Of a stretch of DNA of 64,000 nucleotides, positions 17,939-25,492 are shown in pieces (the stretch's first letter is position 1; each line of letters begins with the position of its first letter). The notes beneath the pieces are model-generated. The model was given only the letters and a program-made list of their open reading frames with translations. It made no database searches and had not been told where the DNA came from. Both the position numbers and the translations under genes were made by a program. The stretch is from Pelagerythrobacter sp041912895 (GTDB lineage: Bacteria; Pseudomonadota; Alphaproteobacteria; Sphingomonadales; Sphingomonadaceae). The DNA lies in the NCBI RefSeq assembly GCF_041912895.1, contig NZ_JAYSGI010000001.1:310001-374000 (forward strand), given 5' to 3'.

Positions 17939-18303
17939 CAGTCGCGCTCCTCACGGTCGCCGCGGCGCTTGCGGTCGCGGTCGTTCTTGCGCATCATCAC
18001 GCTCGGGCCGTCCTCGTGCTCGTCGACACGGACGGTCATGTAGCGGATGACGTCTTCGTTAATGCGGGTCTGGCGCTCGAGCTCTTCCACCACGGCACCG
18101 GGGCCGTCGATGTTGAGCAGCACGAAATGCGCCTTGCGGTTGCGGTCGATCTTGTAGGCGAGGGACTTGAGGCCCCAGGTCTCGGTCTTGGTGACCTTGC
18201 CGTCACCCTTCTCGACGATTTCGGTGGCGGTGGCCGCCAGCGCGTCGACCTGGCTCTGGCTCAGATCCTGACGCGCGAGAAAGATATGCTCGTAAAGAGC
18301 CAT
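17938..18303 (-). CDS. rpsF: 30S ribosomal protein S6
   Basis: 121-aa S6. MALYEHIFLARQDLSQ at the start, the TETWGLKSLAYKIDRNRKAHFVLLNI core and YMTVRVDEHEDGPS identify it. The C-terminal tail is highly charged and ends GDREERD, that is in Asp, whereas the S6 forms known to be glutamylated by RimK end in Glu. First gene of the operon, with a 200-bp leader/promoter region upstream. Confidence 0.97.
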   Translation of the reverse strand: MALYEHIFLARQDLSQSQVDALAATATEIVEKGDGKVTKTETWGLKSLAYKIDRNRKAHFVLLNIDGPGAVVEELERQTRINEDVIRYMTVRVDEHEDGPSVMMRKNDRDRKRRGDREERD

Positions 18304-18406
18304 CTTCGCTTCCTTCACACTGTAATGCCGATCGCTGGCTGATCCGCGGGATTGCGGGGCCCCTCCGGCTTTCTTCGTTTCCCGGTCTGGCGACGGGGAA
18401 GGCGCG

Positions 18407-18434
18407 CACATAGCGCCAGGGGCGCGGATTGCAA
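18407..18434 (-). promoter_or_regulatory. Candidate promoter of rpsF-rpsR-rplI
   Basis: Reading leftward, TTGCAA (18434-18429) and TATGTG (18412-18407) are separated by 16 bp, resembling a sigma-70 promoter. This would give a leader of roughly 95 nt before the rpsF ATG. Assigned by eye only. The 202-bp gap to the DUF808 gene must hold promoters for both directions. Confidence 0.4.
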
Positions 18435-18505
18435 GGCAAAGGTTGCGCTTGCGGCGCGGGAACGGGCGGGGCAGGGCGGCGTAGAGCAGCGAAACAGGAG
18501 GTTCA

Positions 18506-19444
18506 ATGCCCGGCGGACTTGTCGCCTTGCTGGACGACGTATCGGTAATCGCCCGTGCTGCGGCCGCCTCGATCGACGACGTGAGCGTCGCCGCCGGGCG
18601 CGCAGGCTCGAAAGCGGCGGGCGTGGTGATCGACGATGCGGCGGTCACCCCGTCCTACGTCACCGGTCTTTCGCCCGCGCGCGAATTGCCGATCATCTGG
18701 AAGATCACCCGCGGCAGCCTGAAGAACAAGCTGCTGATCCTGCTTCCGGGCGCGTTGCTGCTGAGCGAATTCCTGCCGTCCGCGATCGTCTTCGTGCTGA
18801 TGCTCGGCGGTGCCTATCTCAGCTACGAAGGCGCGGAGAAGATTCTGGAGAAGCTCGGCGGGGGCAAACACGGCGAGACGCTCGAAGATCCGATCGAAGA
18901 CCCCGCCGCGTTCGAGAAGCAGCGCACATCCAGCGCGATCCGCACCGACCTGATCCTGTCGGCCGAGATCATGGCCATTACGCTGAACGAGGTGGCGGCC
19001 GAAACGCTGCTGACCCGCGCCGCCGTGCTCGCGATCGTGGGCGTGGCGATCACGTTCGTCGTCTACGGCGCGGTCGGACTGATCGTGAAGATGGACGATG
19101 TGGGGCTGCATCTGGCGAAGAAATCCTCCGCCGCCGCCAAGGCGGTGGGGCGCTTCCTGCTGCGGGCGATGCCGTGGCTGCTGAAGGCGCTCTCGATCAT
19201 CGGCACGATCGCGATGCTGTGGGTCGGCGGCGGGATCATCCTCCACGGGCTGGCGGACCTCGGCCTGCACAACCCGGCGGACGCGGCGCATGGATTGCAG
19301 CACGCGGTGGAGCAGGTTTCGGGCGGCGTCGGCGGCGTGCTGGGCTGGGCGACCTATGCCGCGATCTCCGCGCTGGTCGGGCTGGTGCTGGGCGCGATCA
19401 TCGTGTTCGTGCTGCACAAGGTTTTGAAGCTGGGCGCGCACTAG
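18506..19444 (+). CDS. DUF808 (YedI-like) inner-membrane protein
   Basis: 312-aa protein of the DUF808 family. The N-terminus MPGGLVALLDDVSVIARAAAASIDDV and the following KAAGVVIDDAAVTP are the diagnostic opening. Four to five hydrophobic helices follow (about residues 75-105, 170-192, 220-250, 275-305). Family function is not established. Good AGGAGG ribosome site just upstream. Converges with the Mur ligase gene, 9 bp between stops. Confidence 0.9.
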   Translation: MPGGLVALLDDVSVIARAAAASIDDVSVAAGRAGSKAAGVVIDDAAVTPSYVTGLSPARELPIIWKITRGSLKNKLLILLPGALLLSEFLPSAIVFVLMLGGAYLSYEGAEKILEKLGGGKHGETLEDPIEDPAAFEKQRTSSAIRTDLILSAEIMAITLNEVAAETLLTRAAVLAIVGVAITFVVYGAVGLIVKMDDVGLHLAKKSSAAAKAVGRFLLRAMPWLLKALSIIGTIAMLWVGGGIILHGLADLGLHNPADAAHGLQHAVEQVSGGVGGVLGWATYAAISALVGLVLGAIIVFVLHKVLKLGAH

Positions 19445-19453
19445 GCGCGAGGA

Positions 19454-20881
19454 TCACCCCAGCCGTTGGAACAGGTCGCGGGCGAATTCGCTCAGCGTGT
19501 CGTCGCGCGCGCCCATCACCACCACGCGGTCGTTCGGGCGGGCGATGCAGGCGATCCGGTCGCCGCAGGCCTTGCGGGTGGGGATATATTCGGCGTGGCC
19601 GCCAGCTTGCTCGATCAGGCGGACGATCCGCTCGCTGCCTTCGCTGCGGTCGGTCGTGCCACCGAAATAGACCGGATCGCACAGGATCGTGCGGTCTTCC
19701 GCGTCGAGTTCGCGCGCGAACGTCTCCGCCAGTTCGGCGCCCATCTGGCGCAGGGGGCCGTAGCCGTGAGGCTGGAAGAATGCGATCACGCGGCCCTCGT
19801 GCGCCTTGAGCGTGCGCAGCGTGGCGGCGCACTTTTCGGGGTTGTGCCCGAAATCGTCGATCACCGCGACGCCCGCCGCGGTCACCCCGATCAGGTCGAA
19901 CCGGCGCGCCAGCCCCTTGAACTCCGCCAGCGCGGCGACCGAAGCGGCCACCGGCACGCCTGCCGCCGCTGCCGCTGCGATCGCGGCGAGCGCGTTCGAC
20001 AGGTTGTGCCGTCCCGGCATCGCCAGCATCAGCGCATGCTCGCTGCCGTCATGCCGGTCGATCACCATCGCCGCCTGCCGGATCGGCCCCTCGGCGACCG
20101 AACCGGACACCACGCCGATCTGCGCCTTCTCCTGCTCGATCCCGAAGGTGATTGCCTCGTTCGCGCGGGGCAGCAGCGCCAGCGCCTCCGGATCGTCGGC
20201 GTTGACCACCGCGATCCGGCTGCGGCCGAGAAAATCCCCGAACAGCGCGCGCAACTCGTCCATACTCTTGTGGTCGAGGCTGACGTTGAGCAGCACGCCC
20301 ACCGCCGGGCGGTAGAGCGCGATCGATCCGTCGCTCTCGTCCACTTCGCTCACGTAGATGCTGCGTCCGCCGATCACCGCGCTGGCGTTGGGGCGTTCTT
20401 CGGCGACGAAATTCTTCATCACCGCGCCGTTCATCACCGTGGGCTCGCGCCCGGCGGCGTGCATGATCCAGCCGAGCATCCCGGTCACGGTCGACTTGCC
20501 GCTGGTGCCAGCCACCGCCAGCCCCGCGCCGGCGGTGTTGAATAGGATCGAATTGAGCTCGGCGCGGCTCATCCGCAGGCAGCCGAGTTCCTCTGCGCGG
20601 ACGACTTCGGGCACCGTGTCCTCCACCGCCGCCGAGGCGACGAGAATCTGGTCCTTCGAGACGATTCCGCTGCCGTCCTGCGGATGCAGCGCGAAGCCCT
20701 GAGCTTCCAGCGCGGCGAATTTCCCCGGCGTGTGGCCTTGGTCGCGGCCGCGATCGCTGCCCGCGACCTCGGCCCCGCGCCCCTTCACGATCTGCGAGAG
20801 GGGCAGCATGCCCGATCCGCCGATGCCGCAGAAGAAGAACGGGCGGGCGAACAGTTCGTCGGCTGTGGGGATATCGTCCAT
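19454..20881 (-). CDS. Mur ligase family protein (MurC/Mpl-like)
   Basis: 475-aa ATP-dependent ligase. The N-terminal Rossmann motif FFFCGIGGSGM is MurC-like, the P-loop is AGTSGKSTVTGM (usual GTHGKTTT), and the central part has VSEVDESDGS and NVSLDHKSMDE, then RFDLIGV and IDDFGHNPEK. The altered P-loop and its place opposite an LD-carboxypeptidase suggest a recycling ligase of Mpl type, which joins UDP-MurNAc to recovered tripeptide, rather than the main MurC of the dcw cluster. Start ATG at 20881; the frame is open far upstream but that region belongs to the divergent gene. Confidence 0.8.
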   Translation of the reverse strand: MDDIPTADELFARPFFFCGIGGSGMLPLSQIVKGRGAEVAGSDRGRDQGHTPGKFAALEAQGFALHPQDGSGIVSKDQILVASAAVEDTVPEVVRAEELGCLRMSRAELNSILFNTAGAGLAVAGTSGKSTVTGMLGWIMHAAGREPTVMNGAVMKNFVAEERPNASAVIGGRSIYVSEVDESDGSIALYRPAVGVLLNVSLDHKSMDELRALFGDFLGRSRIAVVNADDPEALALLPRANEAITFGIEQEKAQIGVVSGSVAEGPIRQAAMVIDRHDGSEHALMLAMPGRHNLSNALAAIAAAAAAGVPVAASVAALAEFKGLARRFDLIGVTAAGVAVIDDFGHNPEKCAATLRTLKAHEGRVIAFFQPHGYGPLRQMGAELAETFARELDAEDRTILCDPVYFGGTTDRSEGSERIVRLIEQAGGHAEYIPTRKACGDRIACIARPNDRVVVMGARDDTLSEFARDLFQRLG

Positions 20882-20935
20882 CGCGCGCTCGGTATTGAGT
20901 TGTGCGGATTGACACAAGATGGCTAGGTCGCTTGC

Positions 20936-21763
20936 ATGACACGCATTGCCATCTGCGCGCCCGGCAAGCGGCTCGAACGCGAGCATGCCGACGCCGCTCT
21001 CGACCTCGCGGCGCGCGAGTTTCCCGGCGTCGAGCTGGCGTTCCATCCGCAATGCTTCGCGCGCCACGGGCATTTCGCGGGCGACGACGCGACGCGGCTC
21101 GCCGCGCTGCTCGAATGCGCGAACGATCCGGCGGCGGGCGCGGTGTGGTTCGCGCACGGCGGCTATGGGTCGAACCGGATCGCGGCGCAGGCTGTGGCGA
21201 CGATGGGCGCGGCGGCGCGCGACAAGGCCTTCCTCGGCTATTCGGACACCGGCTATCTGCTCGCGGCGCTCTACAAGGGGGGCATCGGCAAGCCCGCGCA
21301 CGGGCCGATGGTCGCCGACGTGCGCCGCGAGGGTGGCGATGCGGCGGTGCGGCGGGCATTGGACTGGTTCACCGGCATCGGCGAGGGGCTGGAAGAATCG
21401 CTCGACGACCGGCCGGCGGCGGCGTTCAACCTGACGACGCTGGCGATGCTGTGCGGCACCGAACTGATGCCCGACCTCACCGGCCACGTGGTGATGGTGG
21501 AGGAGGTGTCCGAACACCTCTACGCGGTGGACCGGCTGTTCTTCCACGTCACCCAGCACCTGCACGGTATCGCGGGCCTGCGCCTGGGGCGCATTTCGGA
21601 CGTGCCGGAAAACGACCGCCCGTTCGGCACCAGCCCGGAGGATATTGCGCGGTTCTGGTGCGAGCGGGCCAGCATCCCCTACCTCGGTTTCGCCGATATC
21701 GGGCACGACGGTGCCAACAGGATCGTGCCCTTCGGGCTTGCCCGCGCCGCCCGCCGCGCATAG
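20936..21763 (+). CDS. ldcA: LD-carboxypeptidase (S66 family)
   Basis: Cytosolic serine peptidase of 275 aa that removes the terminal D-Ala from murein tetrapeptides during wall recycling. The nucleophile is Ser in LGYSDTGYL, and the Glu and His of the S66 triad lie in VMVEEVSEHLY and FADIGHDGAN. The motif order and length fit LdcA. It is divergent from the Mur ligase gene with 54 bp between starts. The pair would make the tripeptide and then reattach it to UDP-MurNAc, which supports both assignments. Confidence 0.88.
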   Translation: MTRIAICAPGKRLEREHADAALDLAAREFPGVELAFHPQCFARHGHFAGDDATRLAALLECANDPAAGAVWFAHGGYGSNRIAAQAVATMGAAARDKAFLGYSDTGYLLAALYKGGIGKPAHGPMVADVRREGGDAAVRRALDWFTGIGEGLEESLDDRPAAAFNLTTLAMLCGTELMPDLTGHVVMVEEVSEHLYAVDRLFFHVTQHLHGIAGLRLGRISDVPENDRPFGTSPEDIARFWCERASIPYLGFADIGHDGANRIVPFGLARAARRA

Positions 21764-21789
21764 TCCGCGCCGCCAGCAAGGAGACTGAC

Positions 21790-22725
21790 ATGCGTGCATT
21801 CGTTTTTCCCGGGCAGGGGAGCCAGAAGGTCGGCATGGGCGCCGAACTCGCCGACGCCAGCGCCGCCGCGCGCGAGGTGTTCGAGGAAGTCGACGAGGCG
21901 CTGGGGCAGGGCCTGTCGACGATCATGCGCGAGGGGCCTGAAGACCAGCTCACGCTGACCGAGAACGCTCAGCCCGCGATCATGGCGAATGCCATCGCCA
22001 CCTTGCGCGTGCTCGAGCGCGAATTCGGCGTCTCGCTGGCGGACAAGGGCGATTGCGTCGCCGGGCATTCGCTCGGTGAATACACCGCGCTGTGCGCCGT
22101 GGGCGCGTTCTCGCTGGCGGACACCGCGCGGCTGCTCAAGCTGCGCGGGCAGGCGATGCAGGCCGCAGTACCGGTGGGCGAGGGCGCGATGTGCGCGCTG
22201 CTCGGCGCCGATCTGGAGAAAGCGCAGGCGCTGGCCGATAGGGCGGCCGAGGGAGAGGTGTGCCAGGTCGCGAACGACAACGATCCGGGGCAGGTCGTGC
22301 TGTCGGGCCACAAGGGCGCGATCGAGCGCGCGGTCGGCATGGTGAAGGATTTCGAGATCAAGCGCGGCGTCCTGCTGCCTGTATCCGCTCCCTTCCATTG
22401 CGACCTGATGCAGCCCGCCGCCGACGCGATGGCCGAAGCGCTAGGCAAGATCCCGCCGGGCGCCTTCACCCTCCCGCTCTACGCCAACGTCACCGCCGCC
22501 GCCGTGACCGACCCGGCCGAGGAGCAGCGCTTGCTGGTCGAACAGGTCACCGGCCGCGTCCGCTGGCGCGAAAGCGTACTGGCGATGCGCGTGGCGGGCG
22601 TGGAACAGTTCGTGGAACTGGGCGGCAAGGTGCTCGGCCCGATGATCGGCCGTATCGACAAGGAAGCGCAGGCGATCAGCGTGGTGACGATGGCCGACAT
22701 AGAAGCGCTGGCGAAGGAGATTTGA
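21790..22725 (+). CDS. fabD: Malonyl-CoA-ACP transacylase FabD
   Basis: Transfers malonyl from CoA to acyl carrier protein at the start of fatty acid synthesis. The 311-aa product has FVFPGQGSQKVGMG, the active-site Ser in AGHSLGEYTAL, the conserved Arg in KLRGQAMQ and the His in SAPFHCDLM. Start ATG at 21790 after AAGGAGA. In many alphaproteobacteria fabG follows directly; here a small cassette separates them by 477 bp. Confidence 0.97.
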   Translation: MRAFVFPGQGSQKVGMGAELADASAAAREVFEEVDEALGQGLSTIMREGPEDQLTLTENAQPAIMANAIATLRVLEREFGVSLADKGDCVAGHSLGEYTALCAVGAFSLADTARLLKLRGQAMQAAVPVGEGAMCALLGADLEKAQALADRAAEGEVCQVANDNDPGQVVLSGHKGAIERAVGMVKDFEIKRGVLLPVSAPFHCDLMQPAADAMAEALGKIPPGAFTLPLYANVTAAAVTDPAEEQRLLVEQVTGRVRWRESVLAMRVAGVEQFVELGGKVLGPMIGRIDKEAQAISVVTMADIEALAKEI

Positions 22726-22727
22726 GA

Positions 22728-22755
22728 TTCACGCGGAGACGCAAAGACGCGGAGG
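22728..22755 (+). repeat. Left inverted repeat of GxxExxY cassette
   Basis: 28-bp end starting TTCACGCGG, 2 bp after the fabD stop. It matches the reverse complement of 23154-23181 at 26 of 28 positions. Internally it is made of repeated GACGCGGA-type units. Confidence 0.85.
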
Positions 22756-22765
22756 AGGAACTGCT

Positions 22766-23203
22766 GAGATCGATGCGCTTTCGGCCGAGGTTGTCGATGC
22801 CTGCGTACGGATTCATCGGGAGCTTGGCCCGGGTCTGCTCGAAAGTGTGTATGAACTCGTTCTCGCCGGCGAACTCGATCGCCGTGGATTGAAGACAGAC
22901 CGGCAGAAGCCGGTCGATATCGTGTTTGATGGTGTCGCATATACTGCTGCATTCCGCATCGATATCGTCGTGGAGGATCGCTTGATCCTCGAGATCAAGT
23001 CCGTTGAATCGCTCAACAACGCGCATCTGAAGCAATTGTTGACGTATCTGCGCCTGACCGAGCAGCCCGTCGGGCTGCTCCTCAATTTTGCCGGTGCTAC
23101 GATGAAAGAAGGCATTCGGCGTGTCGTAAACGATTACCGGCAGCCGCAAGCGCCCTCCGCGTCTCCGCGTCTCCGCGTGAACCAACCAACCGGAGAAAGA
23201 TAA
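22766..23203 (+). CDS. GxxExxY protein with no recognisable start codon
   Basis: Small DUF of the GxxExxY family, related to PD-(D/E)XK nucleases. The frame from 22766 reads EIDALSAEVVDACVRIHRELGPGLLESVYE, the full family N-terminus with the HRELGPGLLESVYE motif, then RIDIVVEDRLILEIKS with nuclease-like Asp and Glu-x-Lys. No ATG, GTG or TTG lies in this frame between the fabD stop and the motif; the first is GTG at 22847, inside the motif. Either the start was lost or an unusual codon is used. The 3' end reads through the right repeat and its stop overlaps the fabG ATG by one base. Confidence 0.7.
   Translation, partial: EIDALSAEVVDACVRIHRELGPGLLESVYELVLAGELDRRGLKTDRQKPVDIVFDGVAYTAAFRIDIVVEDRLILEIKSVESLNNAHLKQLLTYLRLTEQPVGLLLNFAGATMKEGIRRVVNDYRQPQAPSASPRLRVNQPTGER
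23154..23181 (-). repeat. Right inverted repeat of GxxExxY cassette
   Basis: Reverse complement of the left end at 26 of 28 positions; composed of three CTCCGCGT-type units. It ends 21 bp before the fabG start, and the cassette gene is translated through it as APSASPRLRVN. Confidence 0.85.
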
Positions 23204-23955
23204 TGTTCAGCCTCGAAGGTAAGACCGCGCTCGTTACCGGCGCCAGCGGAGGGATCGGTTCGGCGATCGCCTATGCGCTGGCGCGGCAGGGGGCACGGCT
23301 CGCGCTCAGCGGGTCGAACAGCGCCAAGCTGCGCAGCTTCCGCGAACAGTTGAACGAGGAAGTCGGCGGCGATCATGTCGAGATCACCTGCGACCTGTCG
23401 AACACCACACAGGTCGAGGAACTGGTTCCCGCCACGCTCGACACGCTCGGCAAGGTCGACATCCTCGTCAACAACGCGGGCGTCACGCGCGACAACCTCG
23501 CCATGCGGATGAAGGACGAGGAATGGGACGCGGTGATGAAAATCAACCTCGAGGCCGCGTTCCGCCTCATGCGCGCCGCCGCACGGCCGATGATGAAGGC
23601 GCGCCACGGACGTATCGTGACCATCACCAGCGTCGTGGGCGCGACGGGCAATCCGGGGCAGATGAACTACGCGGCGGCCAAGGCGGGTCTCGTCGGCATG
23701 TCCAAGAGCCTCGCGCAGGAGCTTGCGAGCCGCGGGATCACCGTCAACTGCGTCGCGCCCGGCTTCATCCGCACCGCGATGACCGACCAGTTGCCCGATG
23801 CGCAGAAGGACGCGCTCAACGCGCGCATTCCGATGGGCCGGATGGGCGAGGGCGACGATATCGGTTCGGCCGTCGCGTATCTCGCCAGCGACGAGGCGGG
23901 CTACGTCACCGGGCAGACGCTACACGTCAATGGCGGCATGGCGATGATGTCCTGA
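23203..23955 (+). CDS. fabG: 3-oxoacyl-ACP reductase FabG
   Basis: NADPH-dependent short-chain reductase of fatty acid elongation, 250 aa. It has the TGASGGIG cofactor loop, NNAG, the catalytic Ser in ITSVVG, YAAAK (Tyr and Lys) and the C-terminal ASDEAGYVTGQTLHVNGGMAM. The ATG follows GGAGAAAGATA and overlaps the previous reading frame by one base. Confidence 0.97.
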   Translation: MFSLEGKTALVTGASGGIGSAIAYALARQGARLALSGSNSAKLRSFREQLNEEVGGDHVEITCDLSNTTQVEELVPATLDTLGKVDILVNNAGVTRDNLAMRMKDEEWDAVMKINLEAAFRLMRAAARPMMKARHGRIVTITSVVGATGNPGQMNYAAAKAGLVGMSKSLAQELASRGITVNCVAPGFIRTAMTDQLPDAQKDALNARIPMGRMGEGDDIGSAVAYLASDEAGYVTGQTLHVNGGMAMMS

Positions 23956-24126
23956 GGCCGGTTATCCCCAAGGAATCGGCGCGTCGGGGCATTGGCCCTT
24001 GTCCCGCGCCGCCTCGGGATTAAGGATATTGGGGACATTTCCGGCGCTCGCGGGCGATTCCGGCCGCGCACCTGACGGTGAGCACCGGCCCTGCCTTTTG
24101 GGCGATCCAGGGGGAATAAATACGCG

Positions 24127-25254
24127 ATGAAGGCCACAATCGAACGCGCCACACTCCTCAGGTGCCTCAGCCACGTGCAATCCGTGGTCGAGCGGCGCAA
24201 CACCATTCCGATCCTGTCGAACGTCCTGATCGAGGCGGGCGAGGGCGGATCGCTGCGCGTGATGGCGACCGATCTCGACCTTCAGGTGGTCGAGAACATG
24301 GCCGCGGCCTCGGTCGAGGCGCCCGGCGCGGTCACCGTGTCGGCGCATCTACTGTTCGACATCGCGCGCAAGCTGCCCGACGGCAGCCAGGTCAGCCTGG
24401 AGACGGCGGAAAACCGCATGGCGATCAAGGCCGGGCGCAGCCGTTTCTCGCTGCCGACCCTGCCGCGCGACGATTTCCCGGTGATCGTCGAAGGCGATCT
24501 GCCGACCAGCTTCGAGCTTCCGGCCAAGACCCTGGCCGAACTGATCGACCGTACGCGCTTCGCGATCTCGACCGAGGAAACGCGCTACTACCTCAACGGC
24601 ATCTTCCTGCACGTCTCGGACGAGGACAAGCCCGTGCTCAAGGCCGCGGCGACCGATGGCCACCGCCTCGCGCGGTTCACCATCGCCCAGCCCGACGGCG
24701 CGCAGGGGATGCCCGACGTGATCGTGCCGCGAAAGGCCGTGGCCGAGCTGCGCAAGCTGCTGGAAGAGGCGCTGGACGGCAACGTGCAGATCGACCTGTC
24801 GGCGAGCAAGATCCGCTTCACGCTTGGCGGCGAGGGCGGGGTAGTCCTGACCAGCAAGCTGATCGACGGCACCTTCCCCGATTATTCGCGTGTCATTCCA
24901 ACGGGTAACGACAAGCTCCTCAAGCTCGATCCGAAGAGTTTCTACGAAGGCGTCGACCGCGTCGCGACGATCGCGACCGAGAAGACCCGCGCGGTGAAGA
25001 TGGGGCTGGAGAACGACAAGGTGACGCTCTCGGTCACCTCGCCCGACAACGGCACGGCGGCGGAGGAAGTCCCGGCGGATTACGCGTCGGAAGGGTTCGA
25101 GATCGGCTTCAACGCCAATTATCTCAAGGACATCCTGAGCCAGATCGACAGCGACACGGTGGAACTGCATCTCGCAGACGCAGGCGCGCCCACGCTGATC
25201 CGCCAGAACGCGGAAAGCCCGGCGCTCTACGTGCTGATGCCGATGCGGGTCTGA
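24127..25254 (+). CDS. dnaN: DNA polymerase III subunit beta (sliding clamp)
   Basis: 375-aa ring clamp that tethers the polymerase to DNA. It starts MKATIERATLLRCLSHVQSVVERRNTIPILSNVLIEA split by normal clamp motifs, carries FALPTLPRDDFP-like FSLPTLPRDDFPV, DGHRLA, and ends YVLMPMRV, the standard clamp C-terminus. Neither dnaA nor recF is adjacent, so the gene is not in a dnaA-dnaN pair here. The 171-bp region upstream holds its own promoter, not resolved by eye; GGGGGAA precedes the ATG. Confidence 0.97.
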   Translation: MKATIERATLLRCLSHVQSVVERRNTIPILSNVLIEAGEGGSLRVMATDLDLQVVENMAAASVEAPGAVTVSAHLLFDIARKLPDGSQVSLETAENRMAIKAGRSRFSLPTLPRDDFPVIVEGDLPTSFELPAKTLAELIDRTRFAISTEETRYYLNGIFLHVSDEDKPVLKAAATDGHRLARFTIAQPDGAQGMPDVIVPRKAVAELRKLLEEALDGNVQIDLSASKIRFTLGGEGGVVLTSKLIDGTFPDYSRVIPTGNDKLLKLDPKSFYEGVDRVATIATEKTRAVKMGLENDKVTLSVTSPDNGTAAEEVPADYASEGFEIGFNANYLKDILSQIDSDTVELHLADAGAPTLIRQNAESPALYVLMPMRV

Positions 25255-25492
25255 CCCCGCGCTCGTGGACCACGAACCGGGGGCTTTCAAAAAACTTCGC
25301 CCTTTCTGATTGTCGAATGAAATCCGTATTTTGGGCGGAAAAGCCGTGGCTTGTTCGTCACCTTTCGCAATCTCGGAAGATCGGCCGGGGCGGCGGTGAA
25401 CGGAATGGCGGCGCGAGCGACGATTTCAAAGAGCCGCGCGCGTGATGGCAGGCCGAATCCTACATTGAAACCGTAATGCTGCGCGGCGCCTT

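Noticed and set aside
23962..23970. DnaA-box-like TTATCCCCA upstream of dnaN
   Set aside because: A single site with one mismatch and no cluster of boxes, AT-rich unwinding region or dnaA nearby; not enough for an origin.
25255..25492. Short minus-strand frame between dnaN and the ferredoxin reductase
   Set aside because: No start with a ribosome site, no family resemblance, and it overlaps the reductase in another frame.
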